From positions 881,042 to 945,041 of the forward strand of contig SCFE01000115.1 of NCBI GenBank assembly GCA_004352715.1: a stretch of 64,000 nucleotides of DNA, given 5' to 3'. How positions within the stretch are numbered: the first letter of the stretch is position 1; the number at the start of each line of letters is the position of its first letter. This DNA is from Hofstenia miamia (taxonomy: Eukaryota; Xenacoelomorpha; Acoela). Made by a program: the position numbers and the translations under genes. This document shows, one piece after another, positions 21,601 to 37,400 of the stretch. The notes below the pieces were generated by a model. That model worked only from the letters and a program-made list of their open reading frames with translations. It was not told where the DNA came from and did no database searches.

Positions 21601-24484
21601 AGCAGCTTTCTTTCTTCTCGCTGGACAATTGAAGGATGCTATTCGTATATGTATCGGTCGTCTAAACGACATTCAACTAGCTATCGTTATTTCGCGGCTC
21701 TATGACGAAGATCTTAGTTTGCCGGATAGCACTAAAGGCATTTTAAATGAACATATCTTGTCACAGCCCGATGTCAGCCCACTTCTAAAATCGATTTCAC
21801 GATGGTGGGTTAAGGAATATGAACAGGTACCTTGCACAAGCAATCAGTTATTTCCAATTATTTCAGTGCTTCATATTGATTGTTTAGCTTCCAAGAAATG
21901 TTTATGAATATCAATTGAAAATTTCTGAATAGTTTCTGTGTGATGGGTAAAAGACTAACAGTATTGAAAAGATTCCCTTGCTAATATGAGATTAAAATGA
22001 ATGTCACATTATTTAAAGGAGAATGAATTGCTCCAAACATTTATTTCAATGTGAATTCATTAGACTACAGCAATAAGAATCACAAAAATCATGCATTTAT
22101 CGATAGATTAAATATTCTTTAAGAGATTTCTCAGAATCATTAAACATTCAGCACCTCTAGTGTTAGTGCCAGGTCTCTTTTTTACAATTTGTCTTTTTAT
22201 ATACTATGGGCGGCTCTTGATTAATCTACGATTTACTTGTTGAAGATACTGGGTGTCTGCGAGAGGATTCCGTCCCATGAGATTACGACTAAATATTTCA
22301 GTGGTACTTGTCTAATAAAAGTAAAAACGGGGATTACAGATTTCAGAATATTACTCATATTTTCTGTTAAATTTGGTGAAAATAGACGTAATGAACGAAT
22401 GATATGAGACAATGGGACCTGAAAATTTCATAGGGTGGGACTTGAACTAAATCCAACGTGTAAGTTTATGTATTATGTAGCGTTCATGTTTTTAAATCAA
22501 CATGGTAATTAGTAATGTTGGTAAGGCATTAAATTTTAGTAGTCAATTTAGGTCTAGTTTACTACTTATTTTTTTGCCAAGATAATTTATTCTTGTTATT
22601 GGATAAGATTGCTCCGTAACCTACTACATAAAAATTTTATAGAATGCCTTGTAATTGATTTTAAGTAAATATATTTAATAGAAATATTTCTAATTCATCT
22701 ACTTGGATGAGATCTTCTGTGCCTAACAAGTGCTTGCTAGTTTTCAATTTTTTAACATATTTTTCGTAATGAGCATTTTCGCGTCTTATTCACATTCACA
22801 TCTCTACTGAAATTCTTACATTGCCTAGTGCTTATTGGATATTATTGAAATTATTTTTAGGCATTAAATGAAATTATTGACATTTCTTCAAAGTCGCCAA
22901 CAGAATATTCATATGCCTCTGCGTCGATTTTTAATTTTTATCATTTTCTACGAACACATCCTCTTTGCCGAAGAAGACAGTTCGCTCGTCAGCATGAATC
23001 TTCCAACAAGAATCCAACGTCTTTGATTTATTCTAACAATCTGGATTCGATAACATTGGCCGAGCGAAGGCTGTTCTTTTACACAGCACAGATGCATTTT
23101 GATGCTGGATGTCCGATTCTGGCATTGGAAGTCCTTAAATTGCTTCCTCCTGGTATTATTGAAGACACTAACTTTGATAATGCTCAAGGTCATTTTTATT
23201 TCGTTACTGAATATCCTTCGGACTGCTTATGTGTTGTGACTCAATATAATATACATTACATCTACTAATCCAGTTTTCACTGTAAAATAGTGTTTCTCTC
23301 ATTGTGTTAATTGAACATAAGTTAAGTTCACGCCCGCCACTTCTAGCGTCTTGATATTGCTTGAGTGACTCAATTCCAAATTAGCTTGCGATGAAAATAA
23401 ATCATTCAATAATAATTTGATATCAGAGTCAAGTAGTATGACATGTAAATGAAATTATTATTATACAGCTTTGTTATGTGTGACCATATTCGGTCATAAA
23501 ATTCTAAATTTGTTCAGTATAACATGAGGACATTTGAATACGTTTTTCCTTATGCAACATTTTTTTATTTTCAAACATGTTGGATAAAATTGAAGAAAAT
23601 CAGATAAATCGTCAACGCTAATCTATGAGGCCAAGACGTGTGGCGTCTGGTACATATTACCTCAATATAAAATATTTTATTAATTTAATTTCTCTGAAAG
23701 ACAGATGCATAAAGCTAGGCGCTAGATTTTAGAATGAAACATCACAATATATTTTCATTTGTAGTTAATTAAAATTTCATTAGTTAATTTTGTAACTTAC
23801 TTCGTTCAATCTTTTCAATTTCCTGCATGTTGGTTTTATTCAACAAATCTTAGCTGTCAATTTCCATCCAATTTTTGTGATCTTTTCTCTACATATTCAG
23901 GTCACCTGCGCTAATTTGTCTATTTTTTCAGAAATACTTAGCTTTTTTTTAAATGTTTACTTTAAACCAATTAAATCGTTTCATTTACGGGTTACCAACA
24001 CAAATAAATATCATTGACTTAACTCCAGAACTTATTCTTTCTTATGTGTTGTTCATATATTCTTTGGGGATATATAATGCAAGTGCTTTCTACACCATAA
24101 TCTGAACTATTCGGTGAATTCCCATTTTAAAAAATTTACTTTAAGTGTAAATTATTTCATTGAAGCATCTCAATTCTGCTGATGCGCAACAGTATTCTTT
24201 TTTTAATTCAGGGTGTGACAGGTTCAAGTTTTCTTTGTGATTTAGAAGTTTTTGTATAAGTATGCGTGTTTTCATAACCTTAGACAGCTTAGGAAATTTT
24301 TTAAAATTATTTTGGGCCCTGAAAAAAATTTTAGAAGCATTTAATTCAAAAAAATAATGAAGATATCAAAAATCTGAAGACACCACGGAATAGAGGAATG
24401 TTTTCTCTTTCATTTTTTGATTTTAAGCTTTCGAAACTAATTTTTTTATACTTTGTTTCTCAATTGGTTTTTGGTGATTTATCT

Positions 24485-24531
<47 letters not shown>

Positions 24532-27500
24532 GGGATGAAGAAACTCAAAACATTTTTGAAAAATCGTTTCAAATGCTTCAGGCACAGCAATGCACTTTTT
24601 TTACAAGTTTTAACATTAATGTCAAGCATGTTCACCAATAGACATGCCCCTGGATCGCAATTTCGAGATTTCGAAATGGGTCAGGTGAAAATTCCTTGAA
24701 AATATGAAAATGTTTTTCCATTTAAAAGGACATCAGGCTGTTTAAGATTTATGATTATGTTGTTTTTATACGTGTAGCATTGTATATGCAGGATACATTT
24801 TTTATTAAAAAATGCTCCGTCATATAAAATGCTTCCTGATAGTTATGTAAGGAGAACGTATTTCAAGAATTCAGGAGATTAAAACCACAATTTTGCCCAC
24901 ATTACTGTATTTACCATCCATATTTTTTTATTAAATTCGATAATTTTATGTTTAAATTTTGAAACATTTTCTTATTTAGATGTGAATGACAATTTAATCT
25001 CAAAAGCCAAGGAAAACGAAGAAGCTGTTGACTGGGGTGCTCCAACCAAAGTTGACTTTGACATTGGCTTCGATCTTGATAATTCTCTAGATGATATTAT
25101 TAATGGTTTTGATATTGATGATGGTACTGAAGATCTTATGAAAGATCATTCAAATGACGAAAGCGGTAGTTAATCAATTTTAGTTGGTGATTAAACATAA
25201 ACATTGACAATTACATGAGGACATTAATATTTAATTTTACAAAATTTATTGAACTTTGACCCGTTGAAGATCAACACCATTAATTTTAAAACTTTGAAAG
25301 TGCACTTTGGAAAAATGTAGACAATTTGCAAATGTCTATAGGTAATAACTGCATACAGGGGTTTACGTAGGATTTTCCGACGAGGGACATCTCAGTTGTT
25401 CTCAATTTTAGCTACCAAAAGTGGGGCTAATCGCTCGGAATTTTCAAATATTGATAATATGACCTTGAAATGCATCTTCATCATCTTAGTTTTTAAAATT
25501 TTTTTAGTTGTTTAGAAAGTTTTTTGTTTTATCAATCAAAATCAATGTTGAAAACTTGGCAGGGAACATTTCACCATGTCCCTCTTTATGTACAGCACTG
25601 GCTGCATAATGTGATGACAACGAATTAGTTTTAATTCGAAAAGGTCCTTTCCAATTGCAGAGTGATAATATAATAATACATTTGAATAACATCTTTGAAG
25701 AGCAATGCTATTGAAAGTTTAATGCTATTGTATTTGCCTATCCAAGATGAAAATATTTAGATCACAAAGCTATTGTTCTTCCACCCGATCATCTTGAAAC
25801 AACATCCCGATATTTGAAACACAGATGCTGCATCAAAATTCTAGTTGAAGAATTGCGTAGTTTAGCCTCTTCGAGTGACTTTTCTGACAGTCAATTTCGT
25901 AATGCTCTTTCTGTCTGGTTAGAGAAGTCCGTGCGCATTGTGTCAGATATCTGCGAACTGAATCTAAAGCAGGAGCATCGACGTTTAATAGCAATTCTCC
26001 TGCACTATGCTGATGTGTATGGAGGAAGTGGTGGGGGCTTAGCTTCTGTTTACTTAGAATTGGGTCTTATTGCTGCTCGATTGGAAATCGGCCTTGTTCG
26101 CCTTCCAAAGGTTGGTTTGTCCGCAACATTGCCACTGTTTGCTGCTTCGTGTTCCGGACATCGAGTTGGTGCCAATGTGATTCATTCCCTTCAAAGATTT
26201 GTGAAGGATGTTGCTCGAACAATCGCTGCTCACCCTGTTCCTCCTACGTATTCTGACATCAAACTAGCTTTAACTTTAAGGAATTTGGCGGCAGCATTAG
26301 CCTCGTGTTTGTACCAAAGCTTGCAACAATCAGCTTGCGATGAAAACAGTAATGAAATTGTTGTTGGTGACATCATATCATTGCCTTCTAAATGGCCAGG
26401 TAGTTTTTCTATTCTAGTTATTTTACTACAAAACATTATTTTCATTGAGTTTGAACTGGATTTTAAGTTTTATGAAGAAAAACTCAAAATTGTTTCTTTC
26501 AACCTTTTTAGAAGTTAAATACCTTATTTTTTCTTCCATGTATATTACAAAGCCCTCATTTTTTGCCTGTATTTTGCAAATTAAGATGAGTTATTATAAG
26601 AAATATCACTTGGGACCGAAAGAACAACGATTGTTTGAAGCGTAATGGAAGAATGGTAAATTTAGCTAATATTCTAAAATTTGTTGGAAACTGAATTTTA
26701 TGTTCAAAAATTTTAAAATTAGTTTTAATTTTTTAATGCCAAACATTTTTATGAAAAAAACTTTTTTTAAAAATGGTCTGTTGTCATAGCCCATCGATGC
26801 GGCGGCGTTGATCTTATGTTTTTTGCAAATATTTGTTAGTTCTCAGTCTAAATGGTATCTTTTATGTTTTAGGTGTTCAATCACTCTTGAGTTCACTGAA
26901 TCCACAAAATTCCTCAATCGATGCTTTCCATTTGCGGGTGCTTTTGGCGGAGGTAATAGTGACGGTTTACCTTTCACTCTTGTTTCATGCGATCGCAGTA
27001 AACGACGCATGCGTTATGACACGACTTGTTGCGCAGCCATTTGATGAAAATATGTTGGCCGAAATCGCTGGTGGTAGAGTCAACATCTATCTCACGCCAC
27101 CTTCCTCTCAGCCAGCTAGATTTACAGAACAAAGAGATCAAAAAAGAAGAGATTACAACTTAAAGTATAACTTTAAAAAAATTATGCGTAACAGTTAACA
27201 TAAAATGCATAGCAGCTAAGTTCACAAACCTTTTGCAATAACGCATGTGCTTTTTAAATTGATTACATCTCTCAAAATTGCTTAAAACACCATCATTTTT
27301 TGAAAAAGCGCTAGCAATTAATTAAATTTTGAATTTTTAGTAAACTTTAGGCATTTTATAAAAAAATTTATAAAAAATGGTTTGCAACTAGTATTTTATG
27401 TATTTCTCACAATGTCTTAAAAATTACGATTTATCATTCTATATAAAAGCTATATTTATAAAATCTAAAATTGAATGCATAGAGCATAAATATAAGTAAT

Positions 27501-30500
27501 ATCAGCTATCGAGCATTTTTCTGATATTGGAAAGACCAAGACGATAAATTTTGAAATTTCACAAATAAATAAAAAACGAATCGTTTATAAACCATGAAAA
27601 TTCTAAATTATAGCTAAACTTCATTATTAATTTTTTATTTAATTGTTTGAAGTCGCATTAGTTTCCCTGGATTTGCATTTTCTGTGCATTTGTTAAGCTT
27701 TAGTATAAATTGCACATCATTAATAGTTTGGCATGAATCATATCGATATAAACTAAAAAATCTGTCTAAATTTTGCATTTTAAAAGCTTTGAATGTAAAT
27801 AATTCGCATGTTCCTACTCCAACTCACTTAATGAGGTTAATCAAGTAAAAAGAAATTGCTTTTGGTCTATTAGTTTGCGAGTAACTTTAGTCTGACATGA
27901 AAGGTTTTTGAAACATGTTTCTCAATCTAATAAATTGCCAATGACATGTACAGATAGACCGGAATTTGAATCTACATTCTACGAGTGGATCAATTATTTG
28001 ATATTACATTTTATTCAGGGCTGTACTCCTCAATAATTAACCAGGGGTTCTAAATTTGAGCATTATTTTTCACGTGATATTTGCCATAGGATTATTGCAC
28101 ATTGAATATCAATATTTTTTTTTCAAATTCAGAATCTAAGAGGTGAAGGCATGTATTCCTTCTTTGTAAAGATATCTGTATAGAAAATGCACGTTTTGTT
28201 TATTGTTCGTCAGCTATTTTATCATTCGTAGATAAATTTTAAAAGTATTTTTAATTTAGAAACAGCGGGTAAGTGTTAACTTCATTTATCATTTTAAGCT
28301 TTTCGTGTTTTATGCTCTAAAAACTAAAACTCCCACCTACCGACACCTTAACGTTTTAACAGAGGTTATTAATACAAACCGTTTCAATAGTTTAATAGTC
28401 ACTAATTTTGGTTTACTTCGCTAACTTTTCCTTCAGATATTCCTTTAATCAATTTTTACATTGTTCCTAATATTTTACCGCTTTAATTATTTACTTGCTA
28501 TTGATTTATAACCAAACATCTGTTTTCAATGCTTCTTTTGAGACGCTTTATGATTTGTGTTAAGTTTGCGTCATTCAGTATTAGTTCTCCGGTTTGAAGC
28601 AGTAGTGGGAATTTCAAGTTTTAATAATCTGTGTTTTTGCTAATTGGCATTGTCACTTTCCCTTCTTTTTTATGCAAATGAATTCCCAAAAAACGATGAA
28701 GTGCATTATTAAATATTGCATGTAAAATGAACGTTCACCAGTCTCCAGTTGTATCCTGTGATTACTACAACGGGCAAAATAATTAGAAATGAGTGGTTGC
28801 AAAGTAGTACCCAAGTAATTATAAACTACTATTAAAAGTGCCAAAATAATTGTCAAGCTGAATATCATTATTTAATGCCTACCATATCTTAAATAATACA
28901 GCATTTTATGTAATTCTAGTGATTAAGTACTTTGCTGATTTAGATTATTTAGAAAAAAACCAAGCATAATTTCTCATTAAAGAATTGATTTTTAACCGTT
29001 TCATGCACGAATTATGATCTTTAGTAATAAAAAATTGATTTTACGTTTTTCTATATGATTTGCATGAAAATATAATTTAAATTTTGTTATATGACGTAAT
29101 ATTAAGGTCTTGTTCCTGAAAAGCGTTGATCTCCAAAAGTCAAAAGCTGAAAACAATTATACTTTGTATTCATTTGTTAATCAAAACAGTCTCTTATACC
29201 ATGATATTCATTGAAACATAAGAGTAAAATTTTTGTATAAATACATATATATAATTGGGCACTAAGTATACGTTAACAAAATATTTGGGCCCTCGGTCCA
29301 GTCGTGCAAATATAAATGGGTGTTAAGTCCAGTTCAAGGATTTAAGGCCCCTAAGGTTAAAGGCTGAATTAAAAAAACAAAACGAAAATGTCAAAAACAT
29401 GTATACTTATTCAATATATTCTTACAGGGGCTAGGTGTAACTTCTTTAGTTAGCTATATCAAACGATATAGAAAAATAGAACTATCAAAAATATACGTGT
29501 AATTGGCCATTCTATTCGAAAAAGCAAGGAAGAGTTACTAAAAAGCGTTTTTCAGCCAGGTGGTTGGGGGGGGGCTTTGGGTGTTAAGTTGGCCTTTTTG
29601 GGCTTTAAGTCAACTTTTCTGTAGACAGAGCGCCTAATATATATATATATATATATANNNNNNNNNNNNNNNNNNNNNNNNNNNNNNNNNNNNNNNNNNN
29701 NNNNNNNNNNNNNNNNNNNNNNNNNNNNNNNNNNNNNNNNNNNNNNNNNNNNNNNNNNNNNNNNNNNNNNNNNNNNNNNNNNNNNNNNNNNNNNNNNNNN
29801 NNNNNNNNNNNNNNNNNNNNNNNNNNNNNNNNNNNNNNNNNNNNNNNNNNNNNNNNNNNNNNNNNNNNNNNNNNNNNNNNNNNNNNNNNNNNNNNNNNNN
29901 NNNNNNNNNNNNNNNNNNNNNNNNNNNNNNNNNNNNNNNNNNNNNNNNNNNNNNNNNNNNNNNNNNNNNNNNNNNNNNNNNNNNNNNNNNNNNNNNNNNN
30001 NNNNNNNNNNNNNNNNNNNNNNNNNNNNNNNNNNNNNNNNNNNNNNNNNNNNNNNNNNNNNNNNNNNNNNNNNNNNNNNNNNNNNNNNNNNNNNNNNNNN
30101 NNNNNNNNNNNNNNNNNNNNNNNNNNNNNNNNNNNNNNNNNNNNNNNNNNNNNNNNNNAATAATGTGTTCAATACATGCCAATATAGACGTGACAGTGTA
30201 TGTAGAAATATATTCTAATTACAAGACATTTTATACCCATCATGGCATTGCTTCAATTCTATAGAACTGCTTGGGGTAAACCAAGTTGAACATGAAATTT
30301 CAAGTTCATTCATTGCTCAATGCTCATTAGGTTACCATGAAAGCAAACAATCAAAATATTTTAAATTATGACACAATGACTTATTAAGTAATCAGAAAAA
30401 AGGACATATGCAAAAGTTTAGGATTGGCATAAAGTGCTGACGTTGCAGCCGCACACAGTAGAAGAAATGCATTTTGCTACAAAACAAACTTTAAGTTCNA

Positions 30501-31387
30501 AGGAATACAAAAAATTATTGTAAAATTCGTAAATATAGTAACCCTAGAAAACGTTATAATATGTATCACTAAAACATGGGAAAGATTTAGCTTTCGAATT
30601 TTAACTAAAATAACCCTAAGTGTTGATAATCTCGGTTTTCGCTGAACTAGTACAAGCCAAGTCCCCTAAAATTAAATCTCAAATTTCTTATAAGTCGGAT
30701 TATTTTCATTGGTCCTAGTCGATCCGCCTTAGGCGGGGTTGCCTATATATATATATATAGAAAATTGCTGAAAAGGTTATTTGACCTAGTTGCATTTTAT
30801 ATATACAAAAATATGCACATATATACAAAAAATTATTAATAAAATTTTTATTGTATATAGCTATATATATATCATGCAAATATAGCTATTAAGGGTTTAG
30901 TGACAGAAAGATTTTACAATTGTTTCACAAACCTTTTTGTCCACACTAACAATCGAAGAAAATTCCAAAAAATAACACATTGCTAAAACAATAATAATGT
31001 GTTCAATACATGCCAATATAGACGTGACAGTGTATGTAGAAATATATTCTAATTACAAGACATTTTATACCCATCATGGCATTGCTTCAATTCTATAGAA
31101 CTGCTTGGGGTAAACCAAGTTGAACATGAAATTTCAAGTTCATTCATTGCTCAATGCTCATTAGGTTACCATGAAAGCAAACAATCAAAATATTTTAAAT
31201 TATGACACAATGACTTATTAAGTAATCAGAAAAAAGGACATATGCAAAAGTTTAGGATTGGCATAAAGTGCTGACGTTGCAGCCGCACACAGTAGAAGAA
31301 ATGCATTTTGCTACAAAACAAACTTTAAGTTCCTACTGCACATGCTCCTTGTGTAATGAATAAAGTATCGTTTCTTTTAAGCCACAC

Positions 31388-31422
<35 letters not shown>

Positions 31423-34400
31423 CAAAATTACTCNNNNNNNNNNNNNNNNNNNNNNNNNNNNNNNNNNNNNNNNNNNNNNNNNNNNNNNNNNNNNNNNNNN
31501 NNNNNNNNNNNNNNNNNNNNNNNNNNNNNNNNNNNNNNNNNNNNNATATATATATAAAAATTACTCTACTCTACTTTGTTGTATAAAAATAGTTCCAAAA
31601 AACTTGTAATCCAGAGTGTAACTAAACCGATAGTAGTTATCGAGTTGTTTCAGCGGTCTAGAAAATATATTTAAGAATTTGATTTTTTATAGATTGCATA
31701 AATTCATGATTATGAGAGTATTCATCAACATTAAATGATGGTAACTAATAACAGATTTTCTATGTCTTTGTATTTCTATGTACAATTAAACAAAAAATAA
31801 TAAGACTGGCTAGTTTGTAATGGTACGAACTCTGAAATTGTAGAGTACATACAATTAGATGAAGTCATTGTTGTGGTAGACAACTATGGAATTATGTTTT
31901 GCTTTATTGATTGTGAAATCATCCCTAACTTCTTGATCCCTTATATATTTTCAGTGTTGTCGTGATCCAATTTTATAAAGAGCTATATCTTAGCTGCAGC
32001 TGTTTTACTTTTAATAGTGATTAAGTTGAATCCCTCCCCGGGAAATTTAATATCTGTAATTCATTTTAGAGTATATGACACAGAATATTGTTTTTTATTT
32101 ATTGTGCAAAAATAATGCCTTAATTTTGACCTTGTCAAGTAATGTTACACAAAAAGCAAAAATTTCATGTATTGTAAATACAATATTTTGTTAAGCACAT
32201 CTAAGAGAAATCTTTTCTAAGCGCTTTTTTACTAAAACCAACCCTATGATAGGTTTTAGCTAAGATATAGCATAGGTCCAGCAATGCTAAGATTTAGTTG
32301 CTGTTATAAAACTAGGTCAACATGATGTCATTTTCCCAATTGTGATGAATTATTTAATTTAGAGTCTTAAATATGAACAGTCAGACAAATGAAGAAAAAG
32401 TAATTTACACTGAGCGGTTTAAATCTCCGCGGCTTACTTTAATCGAATACTTTCTACAAAAGGTAATCTTTAATTTCTTTTCGAAATATTGTTTTGATCA
32501 ATAGCAATAATCAACAATTTACGTTTTATTTAAATTTACTCATTTCCTAAATATTTACCGACTAAAAATGTTATGTGATCAATTGGTTATGTTATTAAAC
32601 AAACTTTAGACTCCTTTCTTAAATGTAATGTGCCCATATATTTTTATGTAACGAGAAAAAAACATACTACAATATGCAAACGTTTTTTCGTGAATTCATA
32701 TCGATCACCTGATAGTTCAATATTGATGGGCTTGTTAGTTAAAGTGTCCCAAGAACTTCACACCTCTTGTAATTTTATGTAAATATATTGAATTTCAGTA
32801 TTAAAGTATATGTTGGAAGAGCGTTCAAATATTAATTTTTTGGTTATGTTTATTTTGCATTTAGTCTATCATAATTGTTCAAGAACGTTTCTACATATTT
32901 GTTTAGCCAAAACTATCTTCTTCTGCAAACTATAACGCATATGATTCTGATAACGAAGTGGATCACGATGACTTTTCTGATGTTGACAGCATCCCTCCAG
33001 ATGATACAGAACATTCCGATTTTCAATCATACAGGTATTTATTTCAGTGGAAAATGTTACTCTTCACATTACCAGCCTCTTTTTAAATTTTTATTACACT
33101 TACTCTTTATTTATTTGTTATTATTCAGAGTGAGATTCTGTTTGAAGTTTCCCTTTAACCTTAAGCTCCCTAGGAATATTTAAAAATTTTTATGGTTTCA
33201 GTAAAAATTAGACACTTCTAGTTCTCTAACTAATGACGCTATCCAAAATGTGTAAGCCCTACTAGCTATAGAATGGTCTCCTCTTTTCTTTCCATGCTTA
33301 ATTCGCGCGGCAGTGTGAATCTGTCCGGGTACACATATCTCGTGACGACTTCTGACTTTGCGCATGGCAACCCGGGCGGGGTTTCGGTAGTCTATTGACA
33401 GAAAAAATGTATTTGAGTGTAGTTCGTCCTGCCCTAGCTATCAAACCGCTTTATTACCTGAACACTACGCATAGGAAGTATTCAATTGAAAAATAATCAT
33501 TATTTAATCTACTTCAAACAGGAATATTTTTTACTACAAATTTTCACCATAGCAGGAAAACACACTTAGCCATAGATTCGAATTTTCATAATAGGTTTGG
33601 AGAAAATTGCTTGAAAATTTGGAAAAATGTTTGTGCATTACAAAGGATATGGGCAGTTTGAGGTTAAGCATGTTGAACTTTATTTATTAAAAATAAAAAA
33701 ATTGAATGATTTTGATGAAGTGATTTTGGAGTTATATTTATAGCTTTTAAAATAAAGTAAACATCAATTTCTATAGTAATAATTATTTCTATTATATTTT
33801 CGTCTGAAAAACATTTTCAATCGATAAAACATGCAGAGAGGTTGGTTTTTTATTATATACTGAACTTTATTCGCCTTATTAATGTATAAAAATGTACACA
33901 TGCAAAAATTGGAGGTTAAATTGACAAAATATCCAAAGTTAACTATTTTTATTAGCCCATAAACTAATCACACGTTGCATGTTTTTGAAGTAGGCCAAAG
34001 TGACCTGTTTCGAAAGCATCAGCTTGGAATTTTGCTATGGATTTGCTTTTTAGTTTTAAATATCTGCTTCTTGCCTTAAGTAACGGTAATGCCAAATAAG
34101 AAATTTTGGTTTGAAATTTTTTATCACCACTCACTAGCAGGTTCATTGAAAATTCGATTAACAAGTGTATATATATATATATATATATATATACATGCAT
34201 ACATACATACATACATACGTCTTACATGAAATGTGAATAAAATTCTCTTACCTGAAAGTGATTAAATTTAGGATAGTCATTTCATGTATATGCTAAATTT
34301 CAACTTCAAAACTTTGTTGTCAAATGACAAGTATTATAAATTGATCTTTTCCCGTATTTGCATATCCACTCACAAATTTACCTGAGCTCATGGTTTGTAG

Positions 34401-37400
34401 TAATGGATCTGTTTGTATTGTTAATCACAATTGATCATATGTCTTAGTTGGTGCTTAATGCGATTGGCTCTTGTTTCACAAGCTCTTAATAATGTGTTTC
34501 TACTAATTCCTCTTCTTGGAATTGAAAGATCTGAATTACCCCTAGCGAGCCCATTGATACAATCTTGCTTAAAATTGTTAGAACAATGGCGGCATTTCAT
34601 GACTACACGCCTGGATCTATTCAGTGGTCCACCCGAGGATTACATGCCTACTCCTGTCACTGCTCAGACAACTGGGAGTAGACCAGCGCTGTTACGATAT
34701 AAAGACGTTTTAGAACCCGATATAACGCCATTTAGGTGTGTATTTAGATTTTGCTGTTTTTAGTATATTACATTTAATGTTCTTTCCTTTTTATAAAGTC
34801 GTAGCTTTCTATATTAATAGTCTGACATATATGTATATACAACATATTATAGCAGCGAGTTCTACACCAGAAATTCCACATTCATTTCAACTTATAAATT
34901 ATATAGCCATTGGTTGCCACAACTTAACGGCGATTTGACTAAAAGCAATAAACTTTAAAAAATTTTTACGCAATTAATGTTTCAAAAATTTTTGTAATTT
35001 TGTAATAATTTTTAGATCTGAACATCCCTCGGCGTTGCCTGTTAAGCGACTATGGCATTTTTTGGCGCGCAAAAATGGTAATCAAAATATCTTCATAAAT
35101 TACTGTTTCTCCAGAAATCCACAGGTTAGCTGCTTAAATCTTAGATGTCGATTTAATAGCTTTATTTTATCTATAATCGAAATAAGTTATATTTATAGTT
35201 TAGTTTATTAGTGTGTTATCTTAGAATGAAATTAACTAAAAAGTGTGTCACTTTATTCTAGCATTCTGACAAAAATTCAATTGTTTTACCAATGCGTTTT
35301 ATTTAGGGAAAGAGTCAAACGCAATTTATTGCAAAAAATCTTTGGTACAAGACTATAAACTAAAAACTATTTACAAAATAATAGTAACATATACATATAT
35401 AATTGTGTGGTGTATGTTTGTTGGGGATTTGTGTGTGTGTGTGTGTGTGTACATTATCTAGGATCATACGAAATTTTCGAAGGAGTGTAGTGTATTATTG
35501 TCATTAAGTATGCATTGTCTGTGAAAGAAACCAAAAATTTATACGTGATAATCCTTAAGAAAGTCAAAATATATTTGAAAAAAATGAGCTACTCGGCGGA
35601 AGTCAGTGCTTTAGTTTTATTATCAGTTAGTTCTGGTTAACCGTAAGAATATAAGAATATGTCACCTTACCCACACGATATAATTTGGACAATCTTTCAT
35701 GATATTGCTTAGGATGAAAATTTGTCGCCAGATGTTACGTCGAAAACCAACTCTTATGCAATCTTCAAAGATTCTGATTCAGTCACCAATTTCTGTTTCA
35801 ACAATGTGCCTATTTCTGTTCACGTATGTATTAATTATTTGACCTTCCCATTTAGCATATATTCTAGGGCTCTGTGATAAAGGTTTGACATTCAGTGTAT
35901 GCCAAGATGTCTTGGCGGTTAAGAAATTACTGTGCTGCTTACCTAAATGTTTTCTAACGTCTGTTTTACTTATTGTTTTCTATCAACTGGCTTTCAAATG
36001 CAAATTATTGTCACATTAACCGACATATAGCAAGTTTGATTCATATGCGTGTCATACGGGCATATGTCATTCACTGTAATACCATTTTTTGTAAAAGTTG
36101 ATATATTAACAAAAATGTTCTGTTAGATTGCGGATATCAAATTGGATTGAAATTTTTCATTATGTCTCATAAAGTAATGTATAATATTATAAGATAATAT
36201 ATTTAATAGCATAGCCTAACAAGCCTAATTGAATTTCGACGAAAGAAGGGCTTTCGAAATCTTCTTGAAAATGGTGAAAGTAGCAATAATTAATTAATCA
36301 TTTAGTTTTTGATCCATTGTTTTATAAATAATAGATTTGAAAATGGAAAAAATTTCATTAAATATAACTGAAATTAAGTGTGCAATGACTCGACTCTTTA
36401 ACATGATGCTAACGGAAATCAAAATAACCTTTTGGCTTAAAATCACATTTTAGATACTTTTTTAATCCCACGGTTCTTTCCTGCTTCGTATGTGAATTCA
36501 TGCGAAACTATTAAACATTGGCATCTTTATTAGAATGCAGAAATGATAGCATTGAAAGAAGATTTAGGTTGTGAACCGAAACTTGCACTCATTTAAGGAA
36601 CAATCAAATACTTGAAATTTACATTACATATATAATCCATTTAGTTTTTCAAGCTGATATTTTCACTAGCAGCCTTATGCAGTAGTTAGAATATGACAGA
36701 AAGCAATATTGGCAGAAATGTTTTTTCGTTATCACTATTCATCTGTGTTACTTGTTTATCATTTCCCTGCAATTTGGCAAAATCTCATTGTTTTGCAGTC
36801 TTACACATTTTGAAAATTTCTCTAAAATGTAATAAATCGCCTTTTCAAATTTCTTCTATATCATTTCCCATTTTTGTGCAATCTGATACTGATTTAACCT
36901 TAAACTGCAAAAGAATTGTGTAATTTTTTTATGATTTATTTAAGAATGCTTTTAACGCAATAACTAATAAAGCTATCCAAAATTTGTAAGCATCAGTAGA
37001 TACAGAATCGTCTCGTCTTTCATTTTCATCCTTAGTTCGCTTACTGCGCGACGACTTTGTGCTCGGCATAAAACAAAATAATTGAGCTTAGACTTCTTAA
37101 TTACCTGAACATTTCAAAGAAAATAGTGAATTTTTTCAAGTACTTCTTACACCAGCAATACACTTTTGTACAAATTTTCAACATTATAAGCAGATTCACT
37201 AATAGTTGTGGCTCAGACTTTTCCCATAGGTTTGGAAAAAATCGCTTCAAAATTTGAAAAGCAATTTGTACTTTATAAAGAACATATGCAGTTTAAGGTT
37301 AAGTTCAAAATATTTTCTAATTTGTGTCCTGCATCACTACATTCAAGTTTGCAGATTTTCTTTGCAATGTTCTTCGTTTTTGTCTTGTTTTTGAAATTCA

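Larger units (their letters stand above)
27165..32362 (+). other. DMXL intron, 5.2 kb apparent, contains two assembly gaps
   Basis: 27165-29230 shows no feature. 29240-29640 has G-rich words (GGGCCCTCGG, a G8 run at 29570) without a recognisable element. Gaps lie at 29658-30158 and 31434-31545, both next to TA runs, and a 340-bp segment is present twice around the first gap. The true intron length is therefore uncertain. Confidence 0.6.
33035..34447 (+). other. DMXL intron, 1.4 kb
   Basis: Holds one copy of the interspersed repeat (33190-33690) and a compound (TA)n/(CATA)n repeat at 34169-34218. No gene. Confidence 0.6.

Noticed and set aside
29552-30182. Long minus-strand frames across 29.6-30.2 kb
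   Set aside because: They consist almost entirely of Ns and TA repeats.
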